64,000 nucleotides of DNA from Garcia nutans (GCA_947685225.1 CANTUV010000035.1:3417501-3481500), one strand, 5' to 3'. Positions 1 to 13,208 are shown, counted from the stretch's first letter. Notes: generated from the letters alone by a model not told the origin. A program made the numbers and translations.

Positions 1-860
1 TTTCATGATAAATATATAAATGATGACAACACAAATTCAGTAATTTGACAATTGATGAGTTTTCTCTCATAGTTAAGGCAACCCCTTTTTTCCTTTTGAA
101 AAATTTCATGTGAGATTTTACATTATAATTGATGGATTAAGTACATGAAGTATTTAATCTATTGTGCATTATATGAAGATTTTGTGATGATTGAGTATGC
201 ATTGCGCACTACATTTACAATTACTTGTATGATATGTGATTGAGTATGCATTGCGTAATGGAGCACTATGCAATTACTTGAGTAATTATCTTAAAAAAGA
301 GAGTACAACATGTATTAATCTACTGCACTTCAATATATTATTATTATTCACTGATTCTCCTTTGATTTTCTTTTGACTCTCATTTATTTAATATTAAAAT
401 TCGAAAATATTTATATAGTACCCAAAAGGATGATTTAGAGCCAAAAAAAAAAAAAACTAATATAGTATGGAATATCAAAATTTTCATCTTCTCAATTGTA
501 TTTTATAATTATGTAATTTTTTTATAATTTTTATAATCAAAACTTTAAAACATTTTATTATTATAAAGATCATTTATTTTTGTAGTAATTATAAACTAAT
601 TCATTAGAAAGCTTGAAGCTTCATCCATGACCTTTCATTGTGCGGCAATGTTGCTTTATTGTAAGGATGCGGTAAAGGCGGCAATCAATTTTATCAAATC
701 ATTTTGACAAATCGAATATATATAAATATAAATATAGTAATAGTACTAATAAGCCTATATAGCGTAGCAAAGTTGGCATTCCCCACCACCAAAATCATAG
801 GGATACTCTCTGTACTCTCCCCTTAATTATGCATAATATTTTATGTCTATGGTTTGTATG
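1..860. other. AT-rich flank without a recognisable gene
   Basis: Left flank of the large Ty3/gypsy element. It is AT-rich with short A/T runs and no long open frame or protein motif on either strand. A slightly GC-richer patch lies near 630-690 but matches nothing I recognise. The last five bases before the element, CAAAC at 861-865, are its target-site duplication. Confidence 0.6.
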
Positions 861-865
861 CAAAC
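861..865. repeat. Target-site duplication CAAAC (left copy)
   Basis: The five bases directly before the 5' LTR are identical to the five bases directly after the 3' LTR at 15044-15048. Five-base duplications are the rule for LTR-retrotransposon integration, so this pair marks one insertion event. Confidence 0.85.
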
Positions 866-3800
866 TATAACACCTTGAAAAAAAAAATAATAATAGTTGG
901 TTAATTAAATATATTATAATAAATAATAATTTAAAATAAATAATTTAATAATTAAGATGGTTGGATAACAATAAATATAATAGTAATAATAATGATAATA
1001 ATAATAATAATTAAAATGATAAAAATAATATATAGGCAAAAATATATATATACATATATATTTAAATTTAAAATCATTAGAATTAGTGAGGGACAAACTT
1101 TAATAGTAGAATTATTAGCAGATAAATATAACTTCATCCACTAATAATGTTGAAACTCATTGTGTGAATGAATGAATAATATATTAATTTAAATTATTGA
1201 TGAAAATTATTAGTAGAAATTTTTTTAAATTGATAATGAGATAGAATTAATATTAAATGTTATAAGTTAGTAATAGTTTACAATAAACAAAGAAAGAATA
1301 AAATGAGAGAGAGAGAACAGAGAAACAAAGAAAGAATTAATGTTAAAATTTGAAGGAAAAGAAAGAAACATAGACATCAGAGGCAGAGACCAGAACAGTA
1401 AAAGAGAGGGTGAGAGTTAGTGAATATCTTTCGTATTTTTCTTTCGTTCGTCATTTTTCGGTCACCGAACAACTACATGCGCTGGCCACAGAAAAAGTAG
1501 ACTCCTCGGACTTTCCAACGACATCAAAACTACCGTGAATGACTGTCAGAGCACGCCGCACGTGTCGCCCTAAGCGCTGGTCGGAGTTCTGTTGGCATAA
1601 CTTTTCGACGATTATTCCGACTGTTTTTTTACCTCTTTTTTAGGCGACTCGAGTCTTTTTAAAATTCTCTCTTTATCAGTTTCAATTTGATATTTTATTT
1701 GCTAATTATGGATGAATATTTAGAAAACGCATATATTATAATTTAAAATTAAATTTTAAAATAATATATATATATATAATTAGGTTGTTAATTAGTGATT
1801 AATATGTATATATGTTAGTATTATAAATTAATTAAGTATATCCATAATTAGTTAATATTATGAGGATAATTTAAAGAAATAAAATTTTAATTTGATTAGA
1901 TTAAGAGAAAATTAATAAAAATAAATAAATAGATAATTAATGATAAAAAAATAATTAAAATTAAATTACATATTATTCATTTTAAATACTAACTTAAAAT
2001 TTATTAGTTATTTACTGAGTATGATTAAATTAAGTAAATATTTAAGTTATGAATATTTATTAATAAATTGCAGAATAAATTACTTATATTATACCTATAT
2101 ATATGAATCAATAAATTAATAGTTAGTTGTTAGTAAATTTAAAATTATCATTTAGTAAGATTTAATGAATTTTGTTAATATATATATATATATAGTTAAA
2201 CATTAATTGAGTAATTATTTAAAATTAGAATGAAAATAAGTGTATATATATATATATGTACTTTAGAATAAAAATATTTAGGGTCAAAATAAATTAAATT
2301 CTTGAATTATAAAATTTTATTAATAAATTACAGAATAAATAAATGATATTTTAAATATAAGAATATGAATAAATGTATGAGTGGAATTTATAAAATTAAT
2401 TATAAGTAAATAAATTAATAGTTTGTTAATTAAGTTATATTAAAGACTTCTATTAAATTATTATTTATATGAATTTTTATCTATAAATTGAACTAAATTA
2501 ATTAAATTAATTATGAATTAATTTAAGTTAGTTAATTATTAAACGATCAAAATAAGTATTAATTATAATAGGATTAAAATTTATAGTAATTTATAAACTT
2601 AATTATTTAAATAAAATTTTTATTGCTATAACTATAATAATTTAATTAGTATTTATTTTTAAATTTAAATCAATGACAAAATAGTGGTTAATTAATATTA
2701 CTATTGTTATAGAAATAAAGTATTATTATTAGATTAATCATAAATTTATTATAATTATTATAAGTAATTCTTAATTTTATAATTATTACTAGTGTTAAAT
2801 TTTACTACTATTACTATTACTATAATATTATATTTACTGTTTATAAGTTTATTATATATTTATTTCAATAGCTAGAATTATTAATATTATTACTATTAAA
2901 TTTAATATAAATTATTATAGTTCAATTAAATGTAGTTAAATGATTATTTTTAAATAATAAAAATTTGTTATATAAAGTTAATATCTAAGTAATTATTATT
3001 ATTGTTATTATTAAGAGTGTCATTATTAATAATATTTTAAAAGTATAAGAGAACTTAAATAAATAATATTATTGTTATTTTAACAAAAAAAATTTATTAT
3101 AATATATTGTTATAATTATTATTATAAATACAAACCTATTTTAAAAAATTAAGTTTAATAAATTTTAAGAATATGAATTAATTTAATTTTATTGAAAGTA
3201 AATATAAAATAGTATTTTTTTAAAATGTCAAAAAATTAAATAAATATTATTTAAATGTAATTAAATTAATTAACTAATGATATAAATATTATCGTTATTA
3301 TAATTATTAAACTATTAAAATAAATGAATTAAAATTTTATATTGAATTTAGACACTCAAATTATATTAAGTAAAATTTTTATTAGAATATTTTGTAAGAA
3401 AATGGCTTAATAAATTGAAAGAATACTCATTGGAGCATTATTATAAGATTTTGATAACGATCAAATTACGCAAAAATCTACTAAAATTTTAGAAATCATT
3501 CTCACATTTTTTTTTCATTTAATTCACCTCATATTAGTTAATAAATCTAGATAATACTTTAGTAAATTATTATTTTATATTATTTTAAATGAGGATTCAA
3601 CAACAATTGTAGAATATAGAGTTGATCCGGTCAATTAAATAAATTAAGTTGATTAAGGTGAGTGAATAATTATATAACATTAATATTTTATTAAATTATA
3701 TATATATATAATTTGCTAAAAAAATTTTATGATGAAATTATGCTTATGATGAATTTAAAAGAAATAATTTTTATATATATTTAAAATATAAACAAATAAT

Positions 3801-4666
3801 GGTATGTAGATGTTTGAATTATAATATGATGATTAATTATTGATACAGTTGAATAAATATTTTGAATACACTTATTATATATTTTCTAATAGAGACACCT
3901 GTGATGACAGGATGTTAAAGAAATTGATGGATTATGATATGATATTATCTTTGAGACAACGCTTAGTATACATATAGCCTTTGGGGTGTATATCAGGTGG
4001 TCGCCCTTTGAAGACAGCTCTGCATATGTGTATGACCATAAATATTTGCTTTTGGTGTTGTCATGCGCCATCACTATGCCCAAGATGCCATGTTTTATCT
4101 TTAGGTTATCAGTAAATATATGTTTACTTACGCCTAAGGTATTATGTTATCTATAGATTATATATGTTGAGTGTATAAAATTATATGATTTAAATTTTAT
4201 ACTATGATATTATGAATTTTATATTCTTTTAAGAAAAAAATTATTATGCAGTAATTATAAAATTTTATACCAGTAATTATATGAGAAAAACTTTATTTGT
4301 TCTCCCTTTGTTATATAATTATCTTCTCACTGAGTAGTTAGACTCACCTCTTATTTATATAAATATTTCAGATATTGTTTGAGAATAAACCAGTATAACA
4401 TCCATTCTTTCTTGTCGTTCAGCATATAGATAAGATAGGTCAACATAATTATTGTTTGGAGTTATTTATAAATTATTTATATTTTCGTATTGGATAATAG
4501 TTAAATTGTATTTAAATAAAAAAATTAGTATCTATTTGATGATATTAATGTGTGTATTTGAATAATATTAAAGAATAAATTGTGAGTGATATTTTTATAA
4601 TAAAATAATATTATTATAAATTATGAGACAAGTCCACCCTTAGAATTAAGAGTATGGGGTGTGATA
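866..4666 (+). repeat. 5' LTR of the Ty3/gypsy element (about 3.8 kb)
   Basis: Matches the 3' LTR at both ends: 866 to about 2000 corresponds to 13222 to about 14420, and about 4050-4666 to about 14430-15043. The start has drifted from TG to TA and the end from CA to TA. About 2 kb in the middle (roughly 2000-4050) has no counterpart in the 3' LTR. It carries no recognisable gene; the few open frames in it are low-complexity AT sequence. Confidence 0.85.
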
Positions 4667-4671
4667 TTTTA

Positions 4672-4684
4672 TGATACCAGAGCA
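4672..4684 (+). promoter_or_regulatory. Primer-binding site, degraded initiator-Met tRNA type
   Basis: TGATACCAGAGCA starts five bases after the 5' LTR. The usual plant primer-binding site complementary to initiator methionine tRNA is TGGTATCAGAGC, so two of twelve positions differ, both transitions. Its position confirms the LTR end and the plus-strand direction. Confidence 0.75.
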
Positions 4685-4996
4685 TAGATTTAAGATTCTG
4701 TAGACTTTTATAAAAAAAATTTATAGTAATTTTAGTAAATAAGGATAAAAGACTTATTTTAAATAATAGTATACCCAATGATTTCTTAAATTTAAGTGAA
4801 ATATATATATATATATAATAAAAAATAAAAAAATATATACATATAAATTTTCACAATTAATTACCCAAGAATATGAGATAATTTTTAGGGTGCAATAATA
4901 TATATACTGCTATTTAAAAGAATATATAAATATTATATAAAAAAATTTACGTGTAGTTGACTTATGTTATATATATATAATTATTTTGTAGGATAA

Positions 4997-7900
4997 TGCC
5001 GCCACTAATACGAGGTGGCATAGGCTGTGGTAGAAATATTGGCCGGAGAAATTGAATAGTTAGATTAGAAGAAGCTGGCCAATCTCTTAGAGATCTTACT
5101 CTACCTCTTTCTTTTAAGGAGTCTATTGATGCTAATGAGTCTGATAGTAGCAGGCAAAATAATGATACTACTCTACAAGAAGGATCATCTGGAGTAAATA
5201 TACCTCTTCCACCTTCTATTCCACCGGTAGGTGCTCTAGTTATGCCTGCAGCTATAGATCTTGGTATTAGTGCTGTTTTGACCCAATTACTAAATACAGC
5301 TGTAACAGCGGGTGGTCAACATAGAAATCCTTGAAATGTTATTTCTCATTATCAGAAAATGGTAGCTGAGATATTTGATGGGTTTTTAGATTCTGAGAAG
5401 GCTGATAAATGGTTAAAGAAATTGGAGAAAACATATTCACTATCCCGCTTATCAGATGAAGATAAATTAGGATATGTCCATGCTTTCCTTGAAGGAGTAA
5501 CTGAGGATTGGTATAATAGATTGATCCGTGATTTGCTACTCGTTTGACTTGAAAAAATTTTATGATCAAATTTTAGGATGAATATATAACAAACAATTAC
5601 AAGAGAGAGAAAGAAAATATGTTCTTCAATTTTAAGAAAGGCGGCATGACTATAACACAGTATGTTGACAGATTTAAGGAGTTATATCGATATGTATCAT
5701 ATTTAATTGTGGAGAATAAAGACAAGTGTAGTCAGTTTTTTAATGGGTTACACTTTACAATCTGCAATAGTGTACTCGATTGGCAGACTTTGAATTTTCA
5801 TACTTTGGTGGATAGAATACTGGCAATAGAAAAACTGATAAAAGAAGAAGTTGACTTTGCATAAAGAAAAAAAAACCAGACTCAGGGTCCTTTTCATGGG
5901 GGTTCTGAGGGATAATTTAAGAGAGGAAACAATTTACAGTCTAACTCTAATTATGGAGGTACAAGTAAGAGTGTTCAAGTAATATCATATCAGCAGAGTA
6001 ATAGATAACATGTCAGTCATAGTTTGATTGGACAATCTGTTAGTAATTCTGGTTGTACTCAAAATTTTAGACAGGGTAATAGTATGGGAGCTGGACAGAG
6101 CAGAAGATCTTTTCCTCAATGTGCCACCTATGGCAAGTATCATTTGGGAGAATGTAGAAAAAAAAATCTTTAGTCTGTTTTCACTGTAGGAATGTGGGTC
6201 ATTTTATGAGAGATTTTCCTTTGCTTATTCATAATAGCACTTCAGTACATGGATCTTCTGCACCTATTAATCAGAAAGGGGGCAGGACATAATCATTTGG
6301 GAGATCATCTAGCAGAGGGGTTATTATTAACATGAATAGATAGGGTGGAGCCACACCATCAAATCAGGATGCATCATCCAGTAGACCACTTAACCAAGCT
6401 CGAGTTTTTGCTATTACTCGATAAGAGGCAGTAGCATCACTGGAAGTTGTGACTGGTATGTTATCTATTTTTAGTTGTGATATACATATTCTTATTGATC
6501 CCGGTTCTACACATTCATTCATATCTCATTTATTTTCCACATATTCAGATAGAGAATTAGAGTTTCTTAGACAACGGGTTAGCGGTAAGTTTTTCAATCG
6601 GGACTTCTATGAAATATAGGCTTGTGTATAGGGATTCAATAGTCAAGTTAGGTGACTTTGAATTAATAGCAGATCTTATTTCCTTGCCTATGCGGATGTT
6701 TGATGCTATTTTAGGGATGGACTGGTCATCTCACCATCATGCCACTGTTGATTGTTATGAGAAAAAAATTCTAATCGTACATTCTGTGGTGAACAAAAGT
6801 TTCTTCTATCATGTGTTATTTCTGCTATGACAGCTAAGAAATTACTTAAAAAAGGTTGCCAGACATATTTAACACATGTAATTAACATGCAGTTAGAAGG
6901 ACCTAAATTAAAAGATATTCCGTTAGTATGTGAATTTTCAGAAGTGTCTCCAGAAAAACTTTTAGGTTTACTTCCTGACAAAGAAGTTGAGTTCTCTATT
7001 GATGTTCAACCTGGCACAACTCCTATTGCTCTAGCTCCTTACATAATGGCTCCTGCAGAGTTGAAGGAATTGAAGGTGCAATTACATAAATTATTAGATA
7101 AGGAATTTATTAGACTCAATATTTTACCTTGGGGAGTCCCTGTGTTATTTGTAAAAAAGAAAGATGGCTCTATGCGGTTGTGCATTGATTATAGATAACT
7201 AAACTGAATCACTATTAGAAATAAATATCATTTGCCCTGCATTGATGATCTCTTTGATCAGCTTCAAGGTGCCAAAATTTTTTTCAAGATAGACTTGCGA
7301 TCGTGGTATCATTAGTTAAAAATAAAAGGAGTTGGATGTACCTAAAATAACCTTTAGAACTCGCTATGGATATTACAAATTTTTAGTAATGCCATTCGAG
7401 TTAACTAATGTCCCAGCTGCTTTTATGGATCTTTATGAACAGAGTATTTCATTCTTATTTGAATAGATTTGTAATTATATTTATTGATGATATTCTAGTG
7501 TATTCTCGAAGTAGAGAGGAACATGAGGAACACTTAAGAAATATGTTACAAACCTTGAAGAGCAAGCAGTTGTATGTCAAGCTTAGTAAATGTGAAATTT
7601 GGTTAGATAGAGTGGTATTTTTGGGACATGTTATATCAACAGAGAGAGTTTGTGTAGATCCTAAGATGATTGAGGCAGTAATAAATTGGGATCAGCTAAC
7701 AAATCCAACAGAGGTGAGGAGTTTCTTAGGCTTGGCTGGGTATTATCGATGATTTATTCAAGACTTTTACATTATTGCTTCACCACTGACAAAACTGTTA
7801 AGGAAGAATATAAAGTTTAATTGTACTGAGGAATGTCAATAAAGCTTTGAAAAACTGAAGGCTTGTTTGACTTCTGCTCCTATTCTTACTCTTTCTTCGG

Positions 7901-8938
7901 GCGATGGTGGTTATATGGTGTATAGTGATGCTTCACGAAAAGGTTTAGGCCGTGTTTTGATGCAATAAGGGAAGGTGATAGCTTATACATCTAGACAGCT
8001 TTGATCTCATGAATTAAATTATCCTACTCATGATCTGGAGCTTGCTGCAATTATTTTTGCTTTAAAAATTTAGAGGCATTATCTTTATGGAAAAAAGTGA
8101 CAGATCTTTACTGATCATAAAAGTTTAAAGTATCTTCTTTCTCAAAAAGAGTTGAACTTAAGGCAGAGGGGTTGGAATGAGCAGCTGAATGATTATGATT
8201 ATACTATTAAGTATCACCCAGGGAAGGCTAATGTAGTAGTTGATACTTTAAGCCGAAAATCTTATAGTAGTCTTTTTCATATTAAGACGGTACGGCTTCC
8301 ATTATTATTGAACCTTCGATCATTGGGAGTGGATTTGATGATGTATAAATCAGGAGCACTATTGGCCACTTTTAAGGTTAGACCAATTTTGATAGAAAGA
8401 GTTAGAGAAGTCCAAGTTTTAGTGTAAAGACAGGTACTCATACAAATTATTTTATCAAAGAAGACGGCACTTTGGTATTTGGTAGCAGGTTATGTATACT
8501 AAATGATGATACTTTAAAAAGAGAAATAATGGAAAGAGCTCACTGTTCTGCATATTCTATGCATCCAGATAGTACCAAGATGTATAGAACACTTAAAGAA
8601 AACTACTGGTGGAAGGGTATGAAGAAGGACGTAGCATATTTTGTAGCAAAATATTTAGTATGTCAACAAGTTAAGATAGAGCATAAACATCCTTCAGGTC
8701 TTCTGCAGCCTTTCCTGATTCTTGAATGGAAGTGGAAGCACATTACTATAAACTTTATTTCTAGTTTGCCTCGTACTCAACAGGGTCATGATGTTATTTG
8801 GGTGATTATAGACAGGTTGACAAAGTCATCTCACTTTCTACTTATTAGAATAGATTTCTCTCTAGATAAACTTGCAGAGCTTTATGTGAAGGAAATTGTG
8901 AAATTGTGAGCTTTATGTGAAGGAAATTGTGAGATTGT
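4997..8938 (+). pseudogene. Ty3/gypsy gag-pol remnant (gag to integrase core), broken
   Basis: Gag begins at the ATG at 4997 (MPPLIRGG...) and its capsid domain is recognisable at about 5359-5864. Zinc-knuckle remnants lie near 6114-6230, one with a cysteine changed to tyrosine. The aspartic protease motif LIDPGSTHSFIS is near 6490-6530. Reverse transcriptase covers about 7020-7760, with LFVKKKDGSMRLCIDYR and the catalytic FIDDILVYS. RNase H covers about 7900-8270 (YSDAS, TDHKSLKYL). Integrase runs from about 8470 to 8907, with HPDSTKMYRTLKENYWW and part of the zinc-binding region. In-frame stops occur throughout, for example after CIDYR at 7198, and there are several frameshifts. The frame breaks off after YVKEIVKL at the nested junction. 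No part can encode a working polyprotein. Confidence 0.88.
8877..8938 (+). repeat. 31-bp tandem duplication at the nested junction
   Basis: Two adjacent 31-base copies (8877-8907 and 8908-8938), each starting GAGCTTTATGTGAAGG, differ at one base. They duplicate the last integrase codons before the Athila-like sequence. Short direct duplications like this are common filler at illegitimate-recombination breakpoints. Confidence 0.85.
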
Positions 8939-8959
8939 GAGATTGAAAAATGTTTGGAA

Positions 8960-11003
8960 AACCTTGAAAAATGAAATCCCCGACTTTTACCAACACATCT
9001 TCTATAATGCCACGAGGGTGGACTACTGACTTATCAGCAAGTTGGATGGTCATGAGTGTTGGTTTAGGCTTACCAATGCCTAACTCTTTAAACATTTTAT
9101 AGGGCATAATACTTATGCTAGCCCCCAAATCAGCTAATGCACTTTTAACCTCAAGGTTACCTATCAAACACGAAAATGGTAAAACTACCTGGATCTTTTA
9201 ACTTTTTAGGTAACCTCCTTTGCAAAATTGCTGAACTCTTTTCAAATAACTGCAATAAAGACACTTCCTCGAGTTTCCTTTTATTAGAAAGGATATCTTT
9301 CAAAAATTTAGCATATTTAGGCATCTTCCACAAATCTTCAATAAATGGAATATTAATGTGCAATTGTTTAAAAAGTTCAAGAAACTTACCGAACTGAGCA
9401 TCAATCTTGTCCTTGTTCAATCTCGCCGGATAGGGTACTCTAGGTCGATATTCCTTCAGTATGGGACTGCTTTCTTGTGGCTGCTTCTCTTTCTCACTTG
9501 TTTTCTCTCCCGAAGTGATAGGAGGATCGTCTTCTTTTTCTTCTATTTCAGTCCCTTTCTCTGCCACTTCTTCTCTTTTTTCAACCATATTGCTCTTGAT
9601 CTCTTTTCCACTTCTTAGTGTAATTGCCTTGAGCTGCTCTTTAGGATTTGCCTCGGTGTTGCTAGGTAGACTTCCTTGTGGTCTCTCACTGAGCAATTTG
9701 GCAATTTGCCCCACCTAATTCTCCAAATTATGAATGGAGGCTTGCTGATTCCTTAGGGTGGTTTCAGTTGATTGGAGCCTAGTTTCAGAAGCTGCTATAA
9801 ATTTCTCCATCATGTCCTCCAAATTACTCTTTCTTGGAGGGGCAGCTTGTTGATGTTGGGGCTGCTGGATCCAGGGGGAGGTCTTGGATTATTTTGATTA
9901 TTCCATGAGAAGTTTGGATGATTTCTCCACCCCGGATTGTATGTGTTCCTGTAGGGATTATTCTATTGTTGCCTTGGCATATTTCCAACATAATCTACTT
10001 GCTCTTGCCTAGCAAACATGTTGCTACTTTGGCAATCTTGACTTTGATATCCACCCCCACACTATTCACAAGACATCACATGCATTACTTTCCCAGAAGA
10101 AGAGGCCAAAGAATCAAATTTCTTATTCAATGCTTCCAATTGGGCTGTCAAGGCCACCACCGGATATAATTGGTGTGAACCCATGACCTTCAGCTTTCCT
10201 TGCTCCCTTGGGGCTTGCCACTAATAATTGGTGATAACCATATCTTCAATTAAATCCCTTGCTTGTTCAGGTGTCTTGTTATTTATGGTATTACCAGCTG
10301 CTGCATTAATGGATTGCTTACTTACATAATTCAACCCATTGTAAAATGTTTGAATTTGAAGCCATAGTAGAAGTCCATGATGAGGACACCTTCTCAGCAA
10401 ATCTTTAAATCTTTCCCAGGCATCATAAAGGGTTTCACCATCTTGCTGCAGAAAGGATGAGATATCATTCCTCAACTTAGCAGTTTTTGATGGTGGGAAG
10501 TATTTCTCTGTCAACTGACCCCAGGTGGTAAAGGTCCATGGAGAAAAGGATTTCAGCCACTTCTTTGGTCTATCTCTAAGAGAGAATGGGAACAGCCTCA
10601 GCCTAATTGCATCATCTGAGACATTATTTATCTTGAATGTGTCACATATCTCCAGAAAATTCTCAATATGTGCATTAGGATCTTCATCAGGAAACCCATC
10701 GAATTGACAAGTGTGCTGCACCATTTGAATTACATTCACCTTTATTTCGAAGTTGTTTGCAGCAACTGTAGGCCTCCGGATACTAGATTCAGCCCCATTT
10801 AAATTGGGCTTAGCAAACTCCTGCATTGTTATTGGTCCAGCCCCTTCCATCACTTCGAATACTTCTTCTTGTTCTAATTCCAGATTTATTCCTGATTCTG
10901 CGTCTTCCAGATCTGCCTCCTCTTCTTCCTTTTGCTTTCTCCTCAACGTTCTCTCTAGCTCTGGGTCTAACTCCAGTAGTTGGGACGAGCTAGATCTGGT
11001 CAT
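8960..11003 (-). pseudogene. Athila-like gag-protease remnant
   Basis: Gag probably starts at the ATG at 11003 (MTRSSSSQLLE). It contains the Athila-type capsid region (FDGFPDEDPNAHIENFLEI, DGETLYDAWERFKDLLRRCP, GLNYVSKQSINAAAG), open without a stop down to 10221. After a stop comes a degraded knuckle (C-x2-CGGGYQSQDC) near 10070, then a proline/asparagine-rich linker. The protease region covers about 9714-8960, with VPYPARLNKDKIDAQFGKF, LKDPGSFTI and the Athila-style active site ADLGASISIMPYK at about 9100-9135. The protein is cut at KVGDFIF where host sequence begins. The long open first segment suggests this insertion is younger than the host element. Confidence 0.85.
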
Positions 11004-11122
11004 AAACAACAAGAAATACCTAAAATGATAATAAACCAGCAAGAACCAATATTAAAAATGATTAAAAGTAAAACTAAATCAACAATCTTAATTATATTAC
11101 TAATATTGGTGCGGATGAACTA

Positions 11123-12740
11123 TGCTATAGCAATACCATAAGTGTACGGGTCGCCCAAGTAATATAGTAATGAGTGAGTTATCATTCCACTGGGGACAAG
11201 GCCAAGTACTAGTGCAAATCTTAATCGTTGTTTATCAAATTAATAGTTGTGTGATGCTTTGTAACTAAAAACAACTAAATTAATAACTGAAAATAAATGT
11301 TGTGTAAAAAGGATTGATAATAATATTAATAGTACTATCCAGATATTGAATCCCACTAGCCTCAATAATATTTATGATCAATCAATTCAGCTAAATCATT
11401 TAATAGCTTTGAGTTGGCATTCCTCTAAATTAGACTAAAACCCATCTCGAGTGAATTAATCCATAATCACTAAGTAGAGTGTTGGAATCTCTTCTCAAAC
11501 ACAATTAAATAGATCTTGCATTAATAACAAAGAACTATAAACCAAAGGATCTTGTAGGTCTATCTCTAGTACCCCAATCAATCCTCAACCCTTATGAGTA
11601 TTCAATTCATATCAAGCTTTCTCAAGTCAATAATATGAAAATAACAACCAATCAATAAGCATGCTATTATCAATTGGAAATAACATCAAGCATCATAAGA
11701 ATAAAACAACTCAATCAAATGATTCAACTGAATATAATTGTTCAATTCATACAAATGAGCTAGGGTTCATCAATATCTAGATAGAGAAGGAATTAGTTCA
11801 TATTCAAAACTAGAAAAATAGAGCAAGATAAATGAGTAAGAGAAACCAAACAATCCATGGCAGATAATTTGTATTTCTTCACTTCAATCCTTGATTCTTG
11901 GTTTAGGGCTTGTACAAGATGTGTATCCTTCTTCAAACTCAGCTCAAGACCCTTCTCCTTGCTCCAGCAGCTGGCTCCTCCTCCTCTTCTCTGTTCTCTG
12001 TTTCCAAAAACGTCCTAAAGACCCCTCCAAAAACTGTGGTCTCTTCTCCTCCTCTTCCCTTTTTATTTCCATCCAAATCTCCAATCCATACTTCCAACTC
12101 ACCACCCCCATCCATTGTCTACCACCTTCCTTTGTTTCATCCCCCTTTCCCATTATTCAAGTAAGCTCTTCTTTTCTTTTGTCTTTCTTTTGACAAAAAG
12201 CCAGTTCTCGTCCCCCACTTTTTCCTCAATCGGTGCAAAGAATCTAACTTTTCCATAGGTGACACGGCCATTGACACGCCCATGTCACTGGGCGTGTCAT
12301 AGCCACTGTGATTCTGAATATAGGACACGTCCAGTGACACGCCCATGTCACTGGGCGTGTCAAAACTACTGTGAGTCTGAATATAAGGCACGTCCAGGGA
12401 CACGCCCATGTCACTGGGCGTGTCACAGCTACTGTGAGTCTGAATATAAGGCACGTTCGGTGACACGCTCATGTCACTGGGCGTGTCAATACTTCTGAAT
12501 GCAGTATCAAGGGCACGTCTATTGACACGCCCGTGTTCATGAGTGTGTCCATTGATGAATTTTGCTCTTTTCTTCTACTTTCATCCGTAATTCCTCCGGA
12601 ATGACCATAAGCCTCAAATTACAGAGAATTCTTAAAATTAACCCTAAAATACACTTTGAACAAACAAATTAAACTCAATTGGATAATAATCATATTAAGA
12701 AATAGGAATAAAATATAATTAATTGTGTACTTATCAGACA
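11123..12740 (-). repeat. LTR of the Athila-like fragment
   Basis: Bounded by TG at 12740 and CA at 11123 in element sense. The inner end carries a GGGCGACCCGTACACTT-type stretch (about 11135-11155) that I associate with the ends of Athila LTRs. No second copy is in the window, so it cannot be dated from LTR pairs. Short open frames at 11891-12193 on either strand are shadows without protein similarity. Confidence 0.75.
12260..12550. repeat. 63-bp tandem repeats with internal hairpins, about 4.6 copies
   Basis: Units at 12260-12322, 12323-12385, 12386-12448 and 12449-12511, plus a partial fifth, repeat with a period of 63 bp inside the Athila-like LTR. Each full unit contains GACACGCCC, eight bases, then GGGCGTGTC, which is a perfect 9-bp inverted repeat in most units. 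Because 63 is divisible by three, all frames stay open and give repetitive 21-residue peptides. These are not considered coding. Confidence 0.9.
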
Positions 12741-13199
12741 TTGAGTATGATGTAGGAGATAAAGTATTCTTAAAAATTACTCCATGGAAGGGTGTGGTGA
12801 GATTTGATAAACGTGAAAAGTTGAGTCCATAGTTTTTAGGGCCTTATGAGATTGCGAAGAAGATTGTTCATGTTGCTTATCGACTTGCACTACTATCGGA
12901 ATTATCTCAAATACATGACGTCTTTTCATGTATCCATGTTGAAAAAATATAGAAGTGATCATTCGCATATTCTCCAGAGACAACCAGTAGAATTACAAGA
13001 AGATCTTACCTATGAGAAAGAACCAGTCGTAATTTTAGCCAGGAAAGAAAAAGTTTTAAGGAACAAGGTTATTCCTTTGGTGAAGATCCTATGGAGTAAT
13101 CATTCGAAGAAAAGAAGCAACTTGAGAAACAGAGCAAGATATGGTTACTCAATATCCTTATTTGTTTTAATCTATAAGCGAGTGAAAATTCAATGATGA
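12741..13199 (+). pseudogene. Ty3/gypsy integrase C-terminus and chromodomain-like tail
   Basis: This continues the host polyprotein after the nested fragment. It reads YDVGDKVFLKITPWKGVVRF, then an SPxFLGPYEI region with a stop in place of a coding residue. A frameshift follows, then HVSMLKKYRSDHSHILQR and LTYEKEPVVILARKEKVL, ending at about 13196. This order (GPY/F module followed by the RKEKVLRNKVIPLVKILW segment) is what chromodomain gypsy elements carry at the integrase end, where the chromodomain targets integration to heterochromatin. The chromodomain's later aromatic residues are not clear because the frame has decayed. Confidence 0.8.
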
Positions 13200-13208
13200 A
13201 TTTTTTTT

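Larger units (their letters stand above)
8950..12740 (-). mobile_element. Athila-like Ty3/gypsy fragment (5' LTR, gag, start of protease) nested in the integrase
   Basis: Read on the minus strand this is the 5' half of an Athila-like element: a 1618-bp LTR (12740 down to 11123), a short leader, gag from about 11003, and a protease that ends abruptly near 8960. RT, RNase H, integrase, 3' LTR and the left target duplication are absent. The outer end at 12740 is exact, because the LTR starts TGTCTGATAAG and integrase coding sequence of the host element resumes at 12741. The other end joins host integrase around 8940-8960 beside a 31-bp duplication. The host has also lost the integrase segment between YVKEIVKL and the residues before YDVGDKVFLK, so a deletion followed the insertion. 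Confidence 0.85.

Noticed and set aside
9176..11028. Plus-strand frames across the Athila-like fragment (for example 9358-9618 and 10753-11028)
   Set aside because: Shadows of the minus-strand gag-protease reading, rich in serine, leucine and phenylalanine as expected of antisense translation.
12137..12498. Open frames on both strands with 21-residue repeated peptides
   Set aside because: They arise because the repeat unit is a multiple of three; they lie in an LTR and show no protein family resemblance.
12260..12550. Regularly spaced palindromic repeats resembling a CRISPR array
   Set aside because: The repeats are continuous 63-bp tandem units without unique spacers, lie inside a plant LTR, and have no cas genes nearby.
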